From Fulvia fulva (Eukaryota; Ascomycota; Dothideomycetes; Mycosphaerellales; Mycosphaerellaceae), in contig NC_063023.1 of NCBI RefSeq assembly GCF_020509005.1, forward strand, positions 1,178,001 through 1,242,000: a DNA stretch of 64,000 nucleotides, read 5' to 3'. The translations under genes and the position numbers were made by a program. The notes beneath the pieces were generated by a model that searched no databases, had not been told where the DNA came from, and was given only the letters and a program-made list of their open reading frames with translations. Positions within the stretch are counted from its first letter, which is position 1; each line of letters starts with the position of its first letter. Shown here piece by piece: positions 1 to 11,315 of the stretch.

Positions 1-575
1 CTTGGCTGATAGACGGGTGTACACTCGAGCTGATGGCCACTGGCTGTAGCAAGGGAAAGGGTTGCCGTACTGTCAGCAACTTGGAGTATCGCGAGCGATG
101 CACAGCGTGCAATTTCGAGCAACACGAGGCTAGAGCCAGTTCTGTTGTCCTGGGCAGAGATTCAGCTTTGGGGAGTGAAGGTGTGTGTTTTTTAAGTTGA
201 TGAAAAGAGATGGGAACGACTTCACATTGCTCTGTCGTCCGACGTCAGAAGTGGCGTTGGAAGGACTCGCATTCGCGCTTGGCAGATGCGCTACTATCAC
301 GGTCTCACGTGCGCGAGTTTGAAAGTGAAGCATGTCATGGTATACCTTAAGTGCCACAGTTGGTTCTAACAGCACGCACGGCACATTGAAAAGAGAACGA
401 GAGTGACCGGAGACACGTCTTGGGCGCGCCTTGAACCGTGGTATGGTACATTTTGTTCTCAATGCCTCGACTCTATGCCTGCTGTGGAAGCAAGACTAGT
501 GTGAACTCCTTCCCGCTCAAAATATATACATGTCGTGCCTCTTCCTCTTGCTTCATCGCGTTCCTGAGACAGCGC
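1..575. other. Intergenic, downstream of QCR7
   Basis: I see no convincing gene here. The open frames lack recognisable domains, and the stretch next to position 576 is the expected 3' UTR of QCR7. Confidence 0.5.
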
Positions 576-1187
576 TTACTTCGCCTTTGGCTTGGTGATC
601 TGCATTGTCTCGAGATCCTCACGCTCCTTGATTTCGGTCTCGATTTCGACGATCAGTGGTGAGAGATAGGGTGTGTCCTGTGGACGTTGTCAGTCTCGAG
701 CTTCCTTTCGCGATCTGCGAGTCCTTGATAGCAGCCCTTCTGTGATGAATGATACGTACAGTCTCCTGGGTTGTCCATTCGTGCTTTGGCAAAAGTTGAT
801 GCGCGAGAGAGCACTATGATTGTGTCAGCATCCAATGTCCTGATCTTCCTCAAGTGATGCGCATATACCTGGAAAGCTCGTCGCATGCGAAAGACACGGT
901 CGTACGCCTCCTTTGGTGACAGACGCTTGAGAGCGAGCTGTACTTGTGGGTTCTCCTCTGGAATCAGGTCATCGGCCCTGTCAATCCAACGTGTCAGTAT
1001 GTTTGCTCTGTCTTCCCACTCCTGTGCGCATGCTCTTCCGTCGTCCCTCCTCTTGTATCGTGGCCGCATACCTCAATCCCAACTTCCGGTAGCCAGCGTT
1101 GTCAAAGTACCACTGCGAGAGCGGCTTCATCCAGCGCTGCAGCCAAGGCCGCTTCATGATGTAGGGGGCGAGCGAGGGAGTCGACAT
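576..1187 (-). CDS. QCR7: Cytochrome b-c1 complex subunit 7 (four exons)
   Basis: Small matrix-facing subunit of mitochondrial complex III, which passes electrons from ubiquinol to cytochrome c. Exons by splice sites and frame: 1187-1072, 977-869, 813-760, 677-576. Joined they give 126 aa, against 127 in yeast Qcr7. Family signatures visible are WYFDNAGYRKLGLR, DDLIPEENPQVQLALKRLSP, the RMRRAFQCSLAHQLLPKHEW block and the C-terminal YLSPLIVEIETEIKERE. Introns are 94, 55 and 82 nt. The start is the only ATG upstream of the conserved block. It is transcribed divergently from the mitochondrial carrier at 1712, with about 520 bp between them. Four exons for such a short protein is high, but all junctions keep frame. 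Confidence 0.93.
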
Positions 1188-1711
1188 TGTGGCCGGTGTT
1201 CAAGGGTATCGGGTGGTGTCGTGGGTATAGGTTTGTGTTCCAGATGTATGAGGCGCTTTGCTGTGAACTTCGGGTTGCAGATGCTCAATGCTGATCAGTG
1301 GCTTTGTGATTGGCCGGCTGGCGGCGTGACCCGCTAGAGATTGGATCTTACCGACCGTCCGATTCCGAGAAAGCTTGCACGTCAGAGCTACATCGAACAA
1401 CCAACTACCCAAACTCACTACCACATTCACTTGCGATTGTTTGTTTGGGCCCGGGTCTGGTCTGGATACTGCATGTGATCTTGCTGCACTTTGCTTTCAG
1501 CTGTCTATACAATCGACAGCGTTCCCGCTCGTGAGCCGCTCCTTCCCACAGGCCGAAAGCGGGGACGATAACGAAAGACGGAAGCACGAGCTCACCAATT
1601 CCTCCGTCCACGACCCAGTCCTACATTTACTTTCCACACCTACACAAGACCTACGGCTTGGCACGATTATGAGCTGGATAGTACACAGCCCTCGGTAGTG
1701 CCTTTCAGGCA
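1188..1711. other. Divergent intergenic region (QCR7 / mitochondrial carrier)
   Basis: About 520 bp separate two start codons that point away from each other, so both promoters must lie here. Both products are mitochondrial, so a shared bidirectional promoter is possible but is inference. I could not pick out a firm TATA box or known operator. Confidence 0.5.
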
Positions 1712-2926
1712 ATGCAGAATCCCGCGAATTCTGCTATGTTGTCCAACTCCGATGGCTCACAACCAAAATCGATTACAAACCAGACCAAGTCTGCCTTACA
1801 CCAGCACACGGCCTACCCCAAAGTCGCGATATGGGCTTCGAAACTCTCCAATGCTAGCGTCAACTCCTTCTCCGGCGCAATGGCCGGCATGGCTAGTGGC
1901 ATTGTCACCTGTCCGCTCGATGTCATAAAGACAAAGCTGCAAGCACAAGGCTCCTTCTCGAATCCAGGGTTGCAGCACACAGGCCCGAAGCCAAGTGCGA
2001 TATACCATGGCATGCTGGGTACTGCGCGAACGATCATTCGGCAAGATGGCTTGAAGGGCATGTATCGAGGTCTGGGACCTATGCTACTGGGATACCTACC
2101 GACATGGGCAGTCTACATGGCGGTCTACGATGGCAGTCGCGAGTACTTTTATGTACACGGATATGGTCAAAGAGAGACGGATAAGTGGTTCGCACGGGTC
2201 TACGCCAGCATAGCAGCGGGAGCATGCAGCACCCTTGCTACAAATCCCATATGGGTCATCAAGACTCGCCTGATGTCGCAGGTCTCGAGGAGTGCATCTG
2301 ATGGAGCGCGGACACCATGGCATTACTCTAGTACACTGGACGCCGCCCGGAAGATGTACAGGTCGGAAGGTATTGGTGTCTTCTACTCTGGACTGGCGCC
2401 CGCCCTGCTCGGCCTCACGCACGTCGCGATACAATTTCCTTTGTATGAGTACTTCAAGCAGAGGTTTACGGGTATAGAAATGGGCGGTACACCGAACGCA
2501 TCACAGCCTGCGTCCAACACTGCGGGTATTCTGGCGGCAACGTTTTTGTCGAAAGTGTGTGCAACTTGTGCAACATATCCACACGAGGTCCTCAGAACAC
2601 GCATGCAGACCCAACTTCGCCACGCGCCTGTAGAAGGCAACGGGCATGGCGTGAGTGCCTCTCACCACAGTCAAAGCATATCAGGCACAAAGAGGATCGG
2701 TAATACTGACGGCGTTGCTTATCAGCCACGCTATCGAGGTCTGGTGCAGGCGTTTCATACGATACTGCGGGAGGAGGGAGCAAGAGCGTTCTACAACGGT
2801 ATGGGAACGAACATGATCCGGGCGATTCCCGCAGCAATGACCACAATGTTGACGTTTGAGAGTGTCAAGGGTGCCGTTGGGAGGTTACAAGAAGAAGGCA
2901 AGGAGCTCACGCAGGGCGGTAACTGA
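1712..2926 (+). CDS. YIA6: Mitochondrial NAD+ carrier, SLC25 family
   Basis: Intronless 404-aa mitochondrial carrier of the inner membrane. The three carrier signatures are intact: PLDVIKTKLQ (repeat 1, about residue 70), NPIWVIKTRLM (repeat 2, about 180) and YPHEVLRTRMQ (repeat 3, about 290). The Trp in the second signature marks the nucleotide/NAD/FAD branch. The third signature fits yeast Yia6/Yea6 better than Rim2 or the FAD carrier, so NAD+ import is the likely job. The first 50 residues are a poorly conserved extension. Glycine-rich insertions around residues 310-340 enlarge the last matrix loop. The substrate is inferred from family motifs; a pyrimidine-nucleotide carrier is the main alternative. 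Confidence 0.88.
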   Translation: MQNPANSAMLSNSDGSQPKSITNQTKSALHQHTAYPKVAIWASKLSNASVNSFSGAMAGMASGIVTCPLDVIKTKLQAQGSFSNPGLQHTGPKPSAIYHGMLGTARTIIRQDGLKGMYRGLGPMLLGYLPTWAVYMAVYDGSREYFYVHGYGQRETDKWFARVYASIAAGACSTLATNPIWVIKTRLMSQVSRSASDGARTPWHYSSTLDAARKMYRSEGIGVFYSGLAPALLGLTHVAIQFPLYEYFKQRFTGIEMGGTPNASQPASNTAGILAATFLSKVCATCATYPHEVLRTRMQTQLRHAPVEGNGHGVSASHHSQSISGTKRIGNTDGVAYQPRYRGLVQAFHTILREEGARAFYNGMGTNMIRAIPAAMTTMLTFESVKGAVGRLQEEGKELTQGGN

Positions 2927-3599
2927 GAAGTGATTCGAGATGGCGAAGTGAAGATTCATGAAAGGCTTGAAGAAGCATTGCACATATGGGCGGCGTTATG
3001 AAGTCCAGAGCCCGGGAGAGGCAAGGGCATGCAAGAAGCATTTGACGTTTGCGAAGGGCAGCGAGAACTTCCTGCATCGGGCATTCTTAAGCAAGGCGTC
3101 ACGGAGTTATGGAGATGGTGCTGCGGGCAGCAGCTGATGCCAATGGCGTTTCTAGTTGTACGTACAGCGTCCCAGAATTTGAACGTTAACGATTTAACAA
3201 TGAGGCCCACTTCGTGCGGCGGCGACTGTTTGCCAGAAGTGAGTAAGAAAAGTATTCGACCAACGGGAGCTCCGAGCTGAACTCGCGCCTTCCTCAAGAC
3301 TCTGACCACTTTTGCCGGCAAAGCGCGCTTTTGCAACCATCACATGTTGCGACACAAGCAACATCACACAATTGAACAATACATTCAACTCTCGCGCTTC
3401 ATTCCAGATCGAGATCCACCTACAGCGTTGCCTGTTCTTCGCTTGCCCTGGCTAGCCTGTGCAACATCACGCTCGCCATCACGTCTCACACCTCACACAA
3501 ACACATTACACCAACGCGGTCCTCGACACCGCCCTCGACACCGCCATCCACATAGCCATCCACATCGCCCTCTAAGACAAACGGTATGCGCTATTGAGC
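2927..3599. other. Intergenic
   Basis: No supported gene. The last 200 bp before 3600 are C/A-rich with CCATC/CACAT runs, like the pyrimidine-rich 5' leaders of genes here. Confidence 0.45.
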
Positions 3600-4439
3600 A
3601 TGGCGAAGTGCGATCTCTACTGGAAGGTCAACGAGTACCACGGCATCGGCAAAGAAGGACTCAAAGCTCTCCTCGAGGCACGCGGCAACCACGTCACAGC
3701 TGGCTCGTCAATTCGCAAGCTTTCGAGCGAGTTGTGGCGCCGCGATCTCGGCCAAGTTGACTATGGCAAGTGCGAGACAGAGGACTTGCGCGCTTTTGTG
3801 GTAGCACGCAGAATTGCCGTGAAAGGCGAGGCCGAGAAGACTCCACGCGAGCAACTCATAGACCAGCTCGAGGCCAGAGACGAAGAGCCACAGTTTACAA
3901 AGTCCCTGGATCTACCTGCGGAGATGAGGAATCGAGTCTATGAGCTGTACTTCGCAAGTTTCGAGGATCCAATTTGGGTCCCGGCTCCTCCACCTCTCAC
4001 ACAAGTCTCTCAAGTCATCCGCACTGAGACCATCGGCATGTTCTACAGCAGCTGCACATTCGGCATCATCTGCCACGACAATAATTGCCGCGATGGATCT
4101 GAACCTTTTGACTACCGGGTGTCAGACTCCTGGTGGATGTTCCTCGGCGAGCACAGCCAAAAGGTCAACCAGATCGAGAGGCTAATCATACGATTCTCTT
4201 ACTGCTTCATGCTGGAGCATCACGAAGATTGCCTTGGCCAGACCGTTATGTCAATGACTGCTAAGAGCGTTGCCTTCGAACCTTGTCAAGACTTCGAGCT
4301 GTCGGACAGGGGCCCACTGGACAAAACGATTGACGGCGTGGTGCAGCAGCTCAAAGACGCGACAGAAGACCGCCGTTTGGATCACAAGAACATCATGGCA
4401 TTGATCACCGGGATGCAGAACTCTCTGAATGCATATTGA
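3600..4439 (+). CDS. Hypothetical protein with LPAEMRNRVYELYF-type motif
   Basis: Intronless 279-aa protein. I chose the ATG at 3600; two codons earlier the frame has only TTG. The N-terminal 100 residues contain two helical repeats resembling SAP/Rho-N-like units (KEGLKALLEARG; TEDLRAFVVARRI). They are followed by LDLPAEMRNRVYELYF near residue 105, the signature seen in large fungal families of F-box-like/2EXR proteins. The rest (VIRTETIGMFYSSCTF and a WWMFLG segment) fits the usual layout of that family. The function of the family is not known to me; a role in ubiquitin-ligase substrate recognition is only an analogy. No signal peptide or membrane segment is seen. Confidence 0.7.
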   Translation: MAKCDLYWKVNEYHGIGKEGLKALLEARGNHVTAGSSIRKLSSELWRRDLGQVDYGKCETEDLRAFVVARRIAVKGEAEKTPREQLIDQLEARDEEPQFTKSLDLPAEMRNRVYELYFASFEDPIWVPAPPPLTQVSQVIRTETIGMFYSSCTFGIICHDNNCRDGSEPFDYRVSDSWWMFLGEHSQKVNQIERLIIRFSYCFMLEHHEDCLGQTVMSMTAKSVAFEPCQDFELSDRGPLDKTIDGVVQQLKDATEDRRLDHKNIMALITGMQNSLNAY

Positions 4440-4941
4440 CTGCGTAGACAGACTCGAGAGACGATATTGGCGAGATTTTCGAGCAAGGCCTGTGGACAGA
4501 GTTCGCTGCCGCCGAGCGCGTCGTCTACCTTCGTTGAAAGCATCATTGCTTGGATCGTCCGGCGTGCTAGAGCGATGTGTAGATGCAGCCACCTACGCGA
4601 ATCGCTCGCGTGTTGCCTTCTCCCTATAATGTGAAGAACATGAGCTGCAAACCCAATTGTCGCAATGGTTCCCCGGCAATGAACTTTGTCAACAGCCCTT
4701 GGAGGTGACAAGCTCTCACGAAGCTCGACCTAGATTCGCAGGGTGTGACTGGACCGTTGTTTGCGGCAAGTGAGCGAAATGGAAAGGCAATCTGCTCATA
4801 CGGTGGACATGGTAAAGAAGGGACGCAGTGGTGGATTGAGGCACTCTATCTCAGCAGGGATGGTTCACTCAAGCAGGATACCACCAAGAACATGTAGCAT
4901 AGTCAACCCACTGCCGGACCCAAGCTCAAAGTACGGCTAAA
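4440..4941. other. Intergenic between convergent hypothetical genes
   Basis: The genes on either side converge here, so this should hold two 3' UTRs. I see no further coding signal. Confidence 0.5.
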
Positions 4942-6519
4942 CTAGCTGTTGACCTTCTCCCCCACAATAGCAGCAACACTCACACTCGATCCATACAGCT
5001 GCGGCGATATCGTCAACGTCCCATTCTCCTTATCCCACTTGGCAACATGAGACGCTTCCTCGGGTCTACCACCACCTTCGACCCCAACACTCCAACCAAA
5101 CACCCTCATCTCCGCTTCACCACGCCTGGCCTTCGAGATCGCCTGCTCGACTTCTTCGACACTCTCGCCGAAGAACTTGATATCATACGAGAGGTTGTTC
5201 AAGCACACTAGCTGCGTTGGGCGCATGAGATTCTTAGCAGATTCTGGGGCGGAGGGGTTGAGTCTGAAGTTGGAACCTTTGATGTCCCTGCAGGATGGGA
5301 CTGTCAGTGGTGCGTGAGCGTGTGCAAGGACGTCTCAGTCTTACCATCCACCAGGATAAACGCTCTCCAGTCTTCTGCCAGTCCATTTGACAACGATGGA
5401 AGTCTTCTGCTGATCTGGGCTGCTCAAAGCGGAAGTGGTATTGCCCTCAGCCGTGATGCCGCACCATGGCACGGAGAATAATGTATTGGAGTTGAGGGAT
5501 CTCTGGCCAAAGCTGTGTTTGGAGACGCTGCTGCCAAGGTTGTAATCGATGGTGAATTCTTCCCACCTCTCGTTTTCCGGTTGACCTTTGATTCTGTCAA
5601 CCCATCTGAACATGTCCTGGAGATCGGGTGAACTGTAAGCCGGGACGATCATGGTCCCTTGTGGCTCTGGGATCCTCTCACTGGCTTGGTACGCCTTGCG
5701 GATAGATGCTGCAGCGCTGGGGGGGGGGGAGAGCAGCGACTTGCATAGTCAATCTAGCAAAAGTCTGTCAGCGGTTGTCATCACAACTCTGGGAGACTTG
5801 CACAAACCCGGGTTGTAGGCGTCCTGAATGCAGAGCGTCTGCGATCCGCTCTCGGGCAGTATTGGTCGCTTCGGCTGCAGGACCTTGTGCCCTGCGTAGA
5901 ACTTCAGACAAAGCGGATGATCCGGACCCATATTCCCTAATAGCTGCGGTATAGGCAGGCGCATTCATCTCTGCCCATTGTTCGAACACGTTCGTCCGCG
6001 CGATTCCCATATCGAGCTCTTGCTGGAATGCTTCCATAGCTTCAGCCTGCATTTTCTGAAGGTATCTACTCATGGGGTTCTGGTCTTGTCTCAAACGCTC
6101 GGCGACCTCGGCTGGGCCAGGCTCGTTGTTCTGACCGCCCTGCAAGAGGTCAGCGGAGATGATCCCCACGTCGACGACACAGACGTACCAAATCAAGGTT
6201 CTCGGCAAACCTAATAGCAGATGTTAGCACGGTAGTACAGGAGTCTTTACTTGATGGTGCCATACGCCAGGAGCTCGCGACTGTATGAGTTTGACTGCAA
6301 TGGAGTGTAGCTCAGGCTGTCGTCTCTGAGTAAATTATCGGCAAGCTGGTAGATGCCATAGTTGGTGTAACGCTCGTCCACCCCTGATCCACCTACTGGG
6401 CCTTGCTGACCTTGCTGGCCGACGAAGATCGCGGTGTTGGAGCTAGGGTTCCATGGTCCTTTGACAGCAACAAAATAGCCAAGCCAAAAAGCACCGCTGT
6501 ACTCGGCTTGGGATGGCAT
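4942..6519 (-). CDS. Hypothetical protein, five exons, 446 aa
   Basis: I do not recognise the family. A continuous frame results from exons 6519-6251, 6210-6189, 6139-5808, 5716-5345 and 5287-4942. All four introns have GT..AG ends and keep phase. The protein starts MPSQAEYSGAFWLGYF, has a Gln/Gly-rich stretch near residue 35, a charged helical middle (about 105-215, AEMNAPAYTAAIREYG) and a C-terminal part rich in beta-prone segments ending VAAIVGEKVNS. No signal peptide is obvious. Exon 2 is only 22 nt. Intron 3 ends in an uninterrupted run of 11 C (5719-5729 read as G) before its CAG acceptor. The model is well supported by frame but the function is unknown. Confidence 0.65.
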
Positions 6520-7631
6520 TACGAGCGGTTTCTGGATCGGGTGTAAGACGTCTCCGATATGCTATTATGTGCTTGACATTGGATGAGCGCTACTTGTACA
6601 ATCGCCGTCTTTTATGTAGACGCTCACGGACGCACCTGACAAGTTGGTCATGATGGCGGCGGTCTGATACACGGCGAAGGCGCTTTCGTGGTTGCCGGAA
6701 CCGCAAGCGTGGCAATGACCGTGGCGCGCTGAGCACCAGCCATCGCGAAGAGCACAGCTGCGTTAGCTATGGCGGAGTGAGCTCAATATTGCCTGTCCTA
6801 CGGCACAAAGCCGCAGTACTTGGTCGTGTCCGAGACAGAGATAGCCATTTCTGCGAGGCGATGGGAATTGGATGTTTAGCAAACATTGCATCCGCGACCC
6901 TGCGATCTTCCAGCGGACTAGCGTCGATAAGTGTCTGCTACGCTACATCTTTGTGCAGTCACCAATACGGGATCGAAAGAGGGCGTTTCTGCCACAGATA
7001 GTGGCCAAGACGCTACCGTAGATGTCAGGTCATCTCGATCCATATGGAGCTGACTAGTGTCAAGCAAGATCAACTGCCAGCAGGGACTGCGTACTCTCTC
7101 TGAGGAGGACGGTCCCTAGAGATAGACCGTGACACGAAGCGTGGTGACTATGGAATCCTGCTGCATGCCATCGACAGCTTCTGCTGTGTACGAGGACGGT
7201 AGGTCACACCACCTGTCACTTGGTCTGGCCGCTGCGTCGTGAAGTTAGATAGACCCGACCACATGCTCGCGTACGAAGGAACGATGGTTCTGAGACGGGA
7301 TGTTGGTTCCGATGCGATGGTGCCAAGCTCTCTCCTCTCCCCCGACTTGTGCCGAAACCCTCCCTTGTCGCGTCTCCAAGGATTTGGCGCGTTCCTCCCT
7401 TGCCTCCACGACATGATGGCCAACATATATCTCTACACGCTGGCGAGCATGGAAACGACGTATCGCCGCAAGCTGGACTCAGCATACATCCATCACTGGA
7501 GTAATACCACTCCGGACACGCCACCAAGCTACGTCTCTGGCTGAAAGGCACTGCTGTTTGGAACCAGCTCCAATACCAACAGCTGAGCTAGCAAGACGAC
7601 CATTCTCCATCTTGCACATCGAGTATTCGAC
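6520..7631. other. Intergenic, divergent promoters
   Basis: Lies between the starts of two divergent genes. An open frame at 7239-7544 on the + strand and overlapping minus-strand frames look like shadows: they have no domain and no conserved composition. Confidence 0.45.
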
Positions 7632-8591
7632 ATGTTTACAAAACGGCCTCTGCTGTTGACAGCCTTGTCCACTGTTGGCGCGATCTGGTCCAGTGTCAAG
7701 GTGTACAGTCTCTGCTCCTTCGCCTACCTCCACCTTGTGCATGACAGCTGCTTGACCAAGTACCTCAATCTTCGTGGACCTCCCTCGTGGGCACTTGTCA
7801 CAGGCGCATCCGACGGGATCGGGAAGGGGTTCGCGGAAGAGCTCCTTCACCGAGGCTTCAATGTGATCATCCATGGACGCAATGAGCAAAAGCTGGAGAA
7901 CGTCGGGCGTGCTCTTCTGGGCCGATGGCCTGATAGAGAGGTCCAGGTTCTGGTCTGTGATGCCGCAACGGCAGCGAAGGATCCCGCAATGTTGCTCGAT
8001 GCAGTGCGAAAGCTCCAGAAATGCAACATCAGGGTTCTTGTCAACAACGTTGGTGGCGCCGCCAGGCCACTTTGGGTACGACTCCAGGACTATAGCGAGG
8101 AGAGCGCTCGCATGTTCTTAGACGTCGACTGCCGCTTCGTGCCGGATCTCACACGATTACTGCTACCACAACTTATCGCTTCGCAGCCAGCGCTGATCAT
8201 CAACATTGGAAGCTTCGTATCAGATCTACCAGCTCCTTACATCTCCATTTTGGGTGGCGCCAAGGCGTATGGTAAAGCATGGTTTCGGTCGCTCGCACTC
8301 GAGATGAAGCTTGAAGGCAATGAGATCGAAGTTATGCATGTGCAGGTCGGTATGGTATCTACGTCGAATGATCCACGACCACTTAGTCTTCTGGTACCTA
8401 GCGCCAGACAGATGGCTTCCGCGACACTGGACAAGGTGGGCTGCGGAAGGAGCGAAGTCTATGGATATTGGCCGCATGAGCTTCATGCTCATATGCTTAC
8501 TGATATGCCAGGATTTATTCGCGAGCCTCTATTGATGCGCATTGTGAAGCAGCTTAAGCTGCAAGAAGAAGCGGACATGAAGAATCACTAG
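7632..8591 (+). CDS. Membrane-anchored short-chain dehydrogenase, KAR/HSD17B12-like, lacking the catalytic Tyr
   Basis: Intronless 319-aa protein resembling the ER 3-ketoacyl-CoA reductase / 17-beta-hydroxysteroid dehydrogenase 12 branch of SDRs. A hydrophobic N-terminus (LLLTALSTVGAIWSSV) should anchor it in the ER. The cofactor motif TGASDGIG is at residues 57-64, NNVGG near 138 and the active-site Ser in NIGS at 194. Where the family has YxxxK, this protein reads L207-G-G-A-K211: the Lys is present but the Tyr is Leu. The nearest Tyr (203) is eight residues before the Lys. There is no sign of frameshift or intron around it. It may be catalytically altered or inactive; classical fatty-acid elongation activity should not be assumed. 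Confidence 0.75.
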   Translation: MFTKRPLLLTALSTVGAIWSSVKVYSLCSFAYLHLVHDSCLTKYLNLRGPPSWALVTGASDGIGKGFAEELLHRGFNVIIHGRNEQKLENVGRALLGRWPDREVQVLVCDAATAAKDPAMLLDAVRKLQKCNIRVLVNNVGGAARPLWVRLQDYSEESARMFLDVDCRFVPDLTRLLLPQLIASQPALIINIGSFVSDLPAPYISILGGAKAYGKAWFRSLALEMKLEGNEIEVMHVQVGMVSTSNDPRPLSLLVPSARQMASATLDKVGCGRSEVYGYWPHELHAHMLTDMPGFIREPLLMRIVKQLKLQEEADMKNH

Positions 8592-9074
8592 GGTTATGAT
8601 TCTTGCTCATCTTGGTGCTGCTGAGTCTGCACAGGCCATATGCCTTGATTGCACAGGGCTGGAGATCTGCACGCCAAGGATGGACAGTTGCTGTAGCTCG
8701 CGAAGGAGCGCGAGGTCACGGATATGATCACTGTGAATCATATGTATCGTCACCATTACGGCTGCAACAGAACCGCGGCTGAGAAAGACTCCCATTGTTC
8801 GAGGCTTTAGAGTTGGCCACTTCCAGCAGTCTAGGGGGAGGCCTTTGGGCTATGGGACAGTGTTCGGGATCCAGGCTGGTATTGTCGCGGCTGCAGTCGT
8901 CATTCTCACGTGTGCGCATGTATCTATTTGGTGGACGACTTCGGGCAAAAGATGGGCCACTGCGATATTGAACCCAACGTATCAAACACTTCAAGCCCCG
9001 ATCCATGCGGACCAATCCTGGACAACGCAGTGCCCATAGTCCAGCACAGCTCCACGCTTCCCTGCCTTTCCGCA
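8592..9074. other. Intergenic
   Basis: No gene supported. Open frames on both strands here are short and mutually overlapping, with no recognisable domain. Confidence 0.4.
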
Positions 9075-9816
9075 TCACGTCTCTGCCCGTGCGACACCAA
9101 AGTTCTCCTCAACAGCACAACAGACAACGTGTCTCAGCTGCTCCGCGATATTCGTGACATCGCGCAAGCAAAGCTCGGTCCGAGGTGTGCCAGTATGGTC
9201 GAATGGCAGACCTCTTGTGTCGAAACTCGTAGTCAGCGCGCGCGCTTCGAGGGATCGAAGGACACCGGTCATCTAACTCAGTGTCAGTCTGCGGTGCACC
9301 CCATTTGAGTTGTAGATCACTTACCTCGGTCTCGATCTGTTTGGTCCTCTTCGCACTCGCGCCAAACACTTCGACGCTCGAGCTACAAGGGAGACGTGGG
9401 CGGACGACAACGGCACAGGGCACGTCGTTACCCATGTGCTGCGTGAGGAAGCGGAGGTAGCCCTGTTGCGCGTTCTCGGGGTGGTGTCTCTTGCCCTTGA
9501 CCTCTTCGAGGAGTGCCGCAACAAGTGAATTGTGGCATGTATCCGGCGACATCTCGTCCATGGCTGGTAGAGTGATGGCGAACTTGGTGTGATGACACGG
9601 CGAAAGGCGGGCAGTAGCTGGGCCAACAACGTTCGCCGATTCTTGCTGGATCTGTTTTGAGACGAGAGCGAGCGCGTGACCCGGCTTGCACGTCTCCTCG
9701 ATATCGGCCTCGATATTGTACTCGACAGTAACGAAATCGGTGTATACTGCGTTCCTGAGTTCCCCAGCTAGGAGGCCGAGGCAACCGAGGGACGGGTTGA
9801 TGGGAGGTGAGGCCAT
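9075..9816 (-). CDS. Hypothetical protein, probably two exons
   Basis: The first exon runs 9816-9325. A GTAAGT donor follows directly, and a CTGAC branch point and TTAG acceptor end the intron at 9273, giving exon 2 at 9272-9075 and a protein of about 229 aa. Reading straight through the intron instead gives 235 aa ending at 9109, so the splice is a judgement. The N-terminus contains LAGELRNAVYTDFVTVEY, a version of the LPAELRNxIY motif of fungal F-box-like/2EXR hypotheticals. The next part (HALALVSKQIQQES) matches the usual second block of that family. Function unknown. Confidence 0.5.
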
Positions 9817-10769
9817 TTCGCTCGATGGTGCCGGGTGTCAGTTGTGCACGATCAAGAATGGAATTCAAGAAGTCAAGTCTTCAAAGCGAAGAGTTGCAGT
9901 TGGACAAGACGGGAATTTCGGCAGATTTGCCGAGCTCCGGTCAGGGTAGCGGGGCTCGAGTGAATGACCAAACTGGCACGTGCGAAAGGGTGTTATACGT
10001 CATTCATAATTCGTTGCCGAGTATAGATCGCAAGGGGTATGATACTCACGTGATCAAGAATAGCAGTGCACAGCGCAGTATACTTATGATGCATTCCAAG
10101 GTTTGCTATACCATTGTCGTGGGTAGCAAAGACCGTACAAAACGCGAAACAATCAGTCAAAGCATAGTGACACTACCTTGGATTCCGACAGGCCCATACA
10201 GGACTGATGGAGCCCTGTGATACCGCATTGGCTCAAGGATACGAGGCGTTCTACGCAGGTCCTGATCTCTGTCACTGTTGGAGCCAGATGGCCAACTCAT
10301 GAACGAGGGGACCTGCATCAGTACGCGTTGGACCGTTGTCGAGGGGCAGCATCATTAGCTGGAGATATATAACTTAACGGAAACTTGGCCGGACAGCGAG
10401 AGTCAAGTGGCCAAGACGCCCGCCTTGGACCTAGAACAAGGTCGATTTGCAAATTCACAGGCAATAAAGGACGCAAAACCGGTAGAGTATTCATTGGGGC
10501 TTCGATGGTGTCACAAGTCATGGTTCTACCCTCATGGCCTCCAGACTGATCCAGTAGTATAGACATGCGGAGCATCTTGGAACTGTCGCATTGTGCTTGA
10601 GACAATCGCATTGGGCGAACCTGAGTTGTAACGGTCTGCGGAGCACATGCAACGCCTACGCTCGACGGCATGAACCATTTGATAGATATCAAGATCCTGC
10701 CACAGGTTTCCCTTAAATATACAACTCTCATTCATCCTCGTGACCCTCGATACACACTACACGCGTCTC
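9817..10769. other. Intergenic, no supported gene
   Basis: Nearly 1 kb without a convincing gene. A minus-strand open frame at 10318-10731 has no domain and shows no coding bias that I can see. Confidence 0.4.
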
Positions 10770-11315
10770 TTACTGCAGCTCAAATGCATCACCTCTTGTG
10801 GGCGAATGTGCCTTGGTCAAACCGAGCTCAGCAGGTCTCGGATCATCTGAGAGCTCTGTAACGGCTGGCTCATGTGCCTTCACATGCTTGTTCAAGTCTC
10901 CCTGTCGTAAAAATGGCTTGTCACAGCCGTCGATGGTGCAAAGTATCACTGTGGCCATCGACTGCGGCGATCGTTTGCACTTGGCGTTCGACGCCGAACG
11001 GCTATGCTGTGGCTGTTCCCCAGGCCGTGACGTAGTGTCGCTCAAGATCGATGCGAAGGGATCGGTATCCCCGTTGGCTGACGAGATAATGAGTGAGCTT
11101 TCAAGGGCGACATGCGCACGCGTCGTTTGCTTGTCAATGGCAGGCACGTTTGACGGCAACGCTGCACCGTGATGATCCGTATTAGGCAAGGGCAGTATGC
11201 CCATATCAATCTCAAGGCGACGAAGCAAGTCGGCGTCCGCGAAGTGTAGATACTCGGGGATCAGGTTTTCTCGGTTCCATGACCATAGCATATCGAAGGA
11301 CGCACAATCTTGCAT
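10770..11315 (-). CDS. Single C2H2 zinc-finger protein (possibly partial)
   Basis: Open frame of 181 aa with one classical finger near residues 125-147: C-x4-C, then PFLRQGDLNKHVKAH with the two His. Single-finger fungal proteins of this kind are usually DNA-binding regulators or fragments of larger ones. The region before the finger is Ser-rich (about 70-115) and the N-terminal 50 residues are helical and acidic. The start codon is the first ATG of the frame, but an upstream exon is possible: an unassigned minus-strand open frame lies at 11538-11768. Target genes cannot be inferred. Confidence 0.5.
   Translation of the reverse strand: MQDCASFDMLWSWNRENLIPEYLHFADADLLRRLEIDMGILPLPNTDHHGAALPSNVPAIDKQTTRAHVALESSLIISSANGDTDPFASILSDTTSRPGEQPQHSRSASNAKCKRSPQSMATVILCTIDGCDKPFLRQGDLNKHVKAHEPAVTELSDDPRPAELGLTKAHSPTRGDAFELQ

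Noticed and set aside
10318..10731. 137-codon minus-strand frame
   Set aside because: No domain, no convincing start context, no similarity to neighbours.
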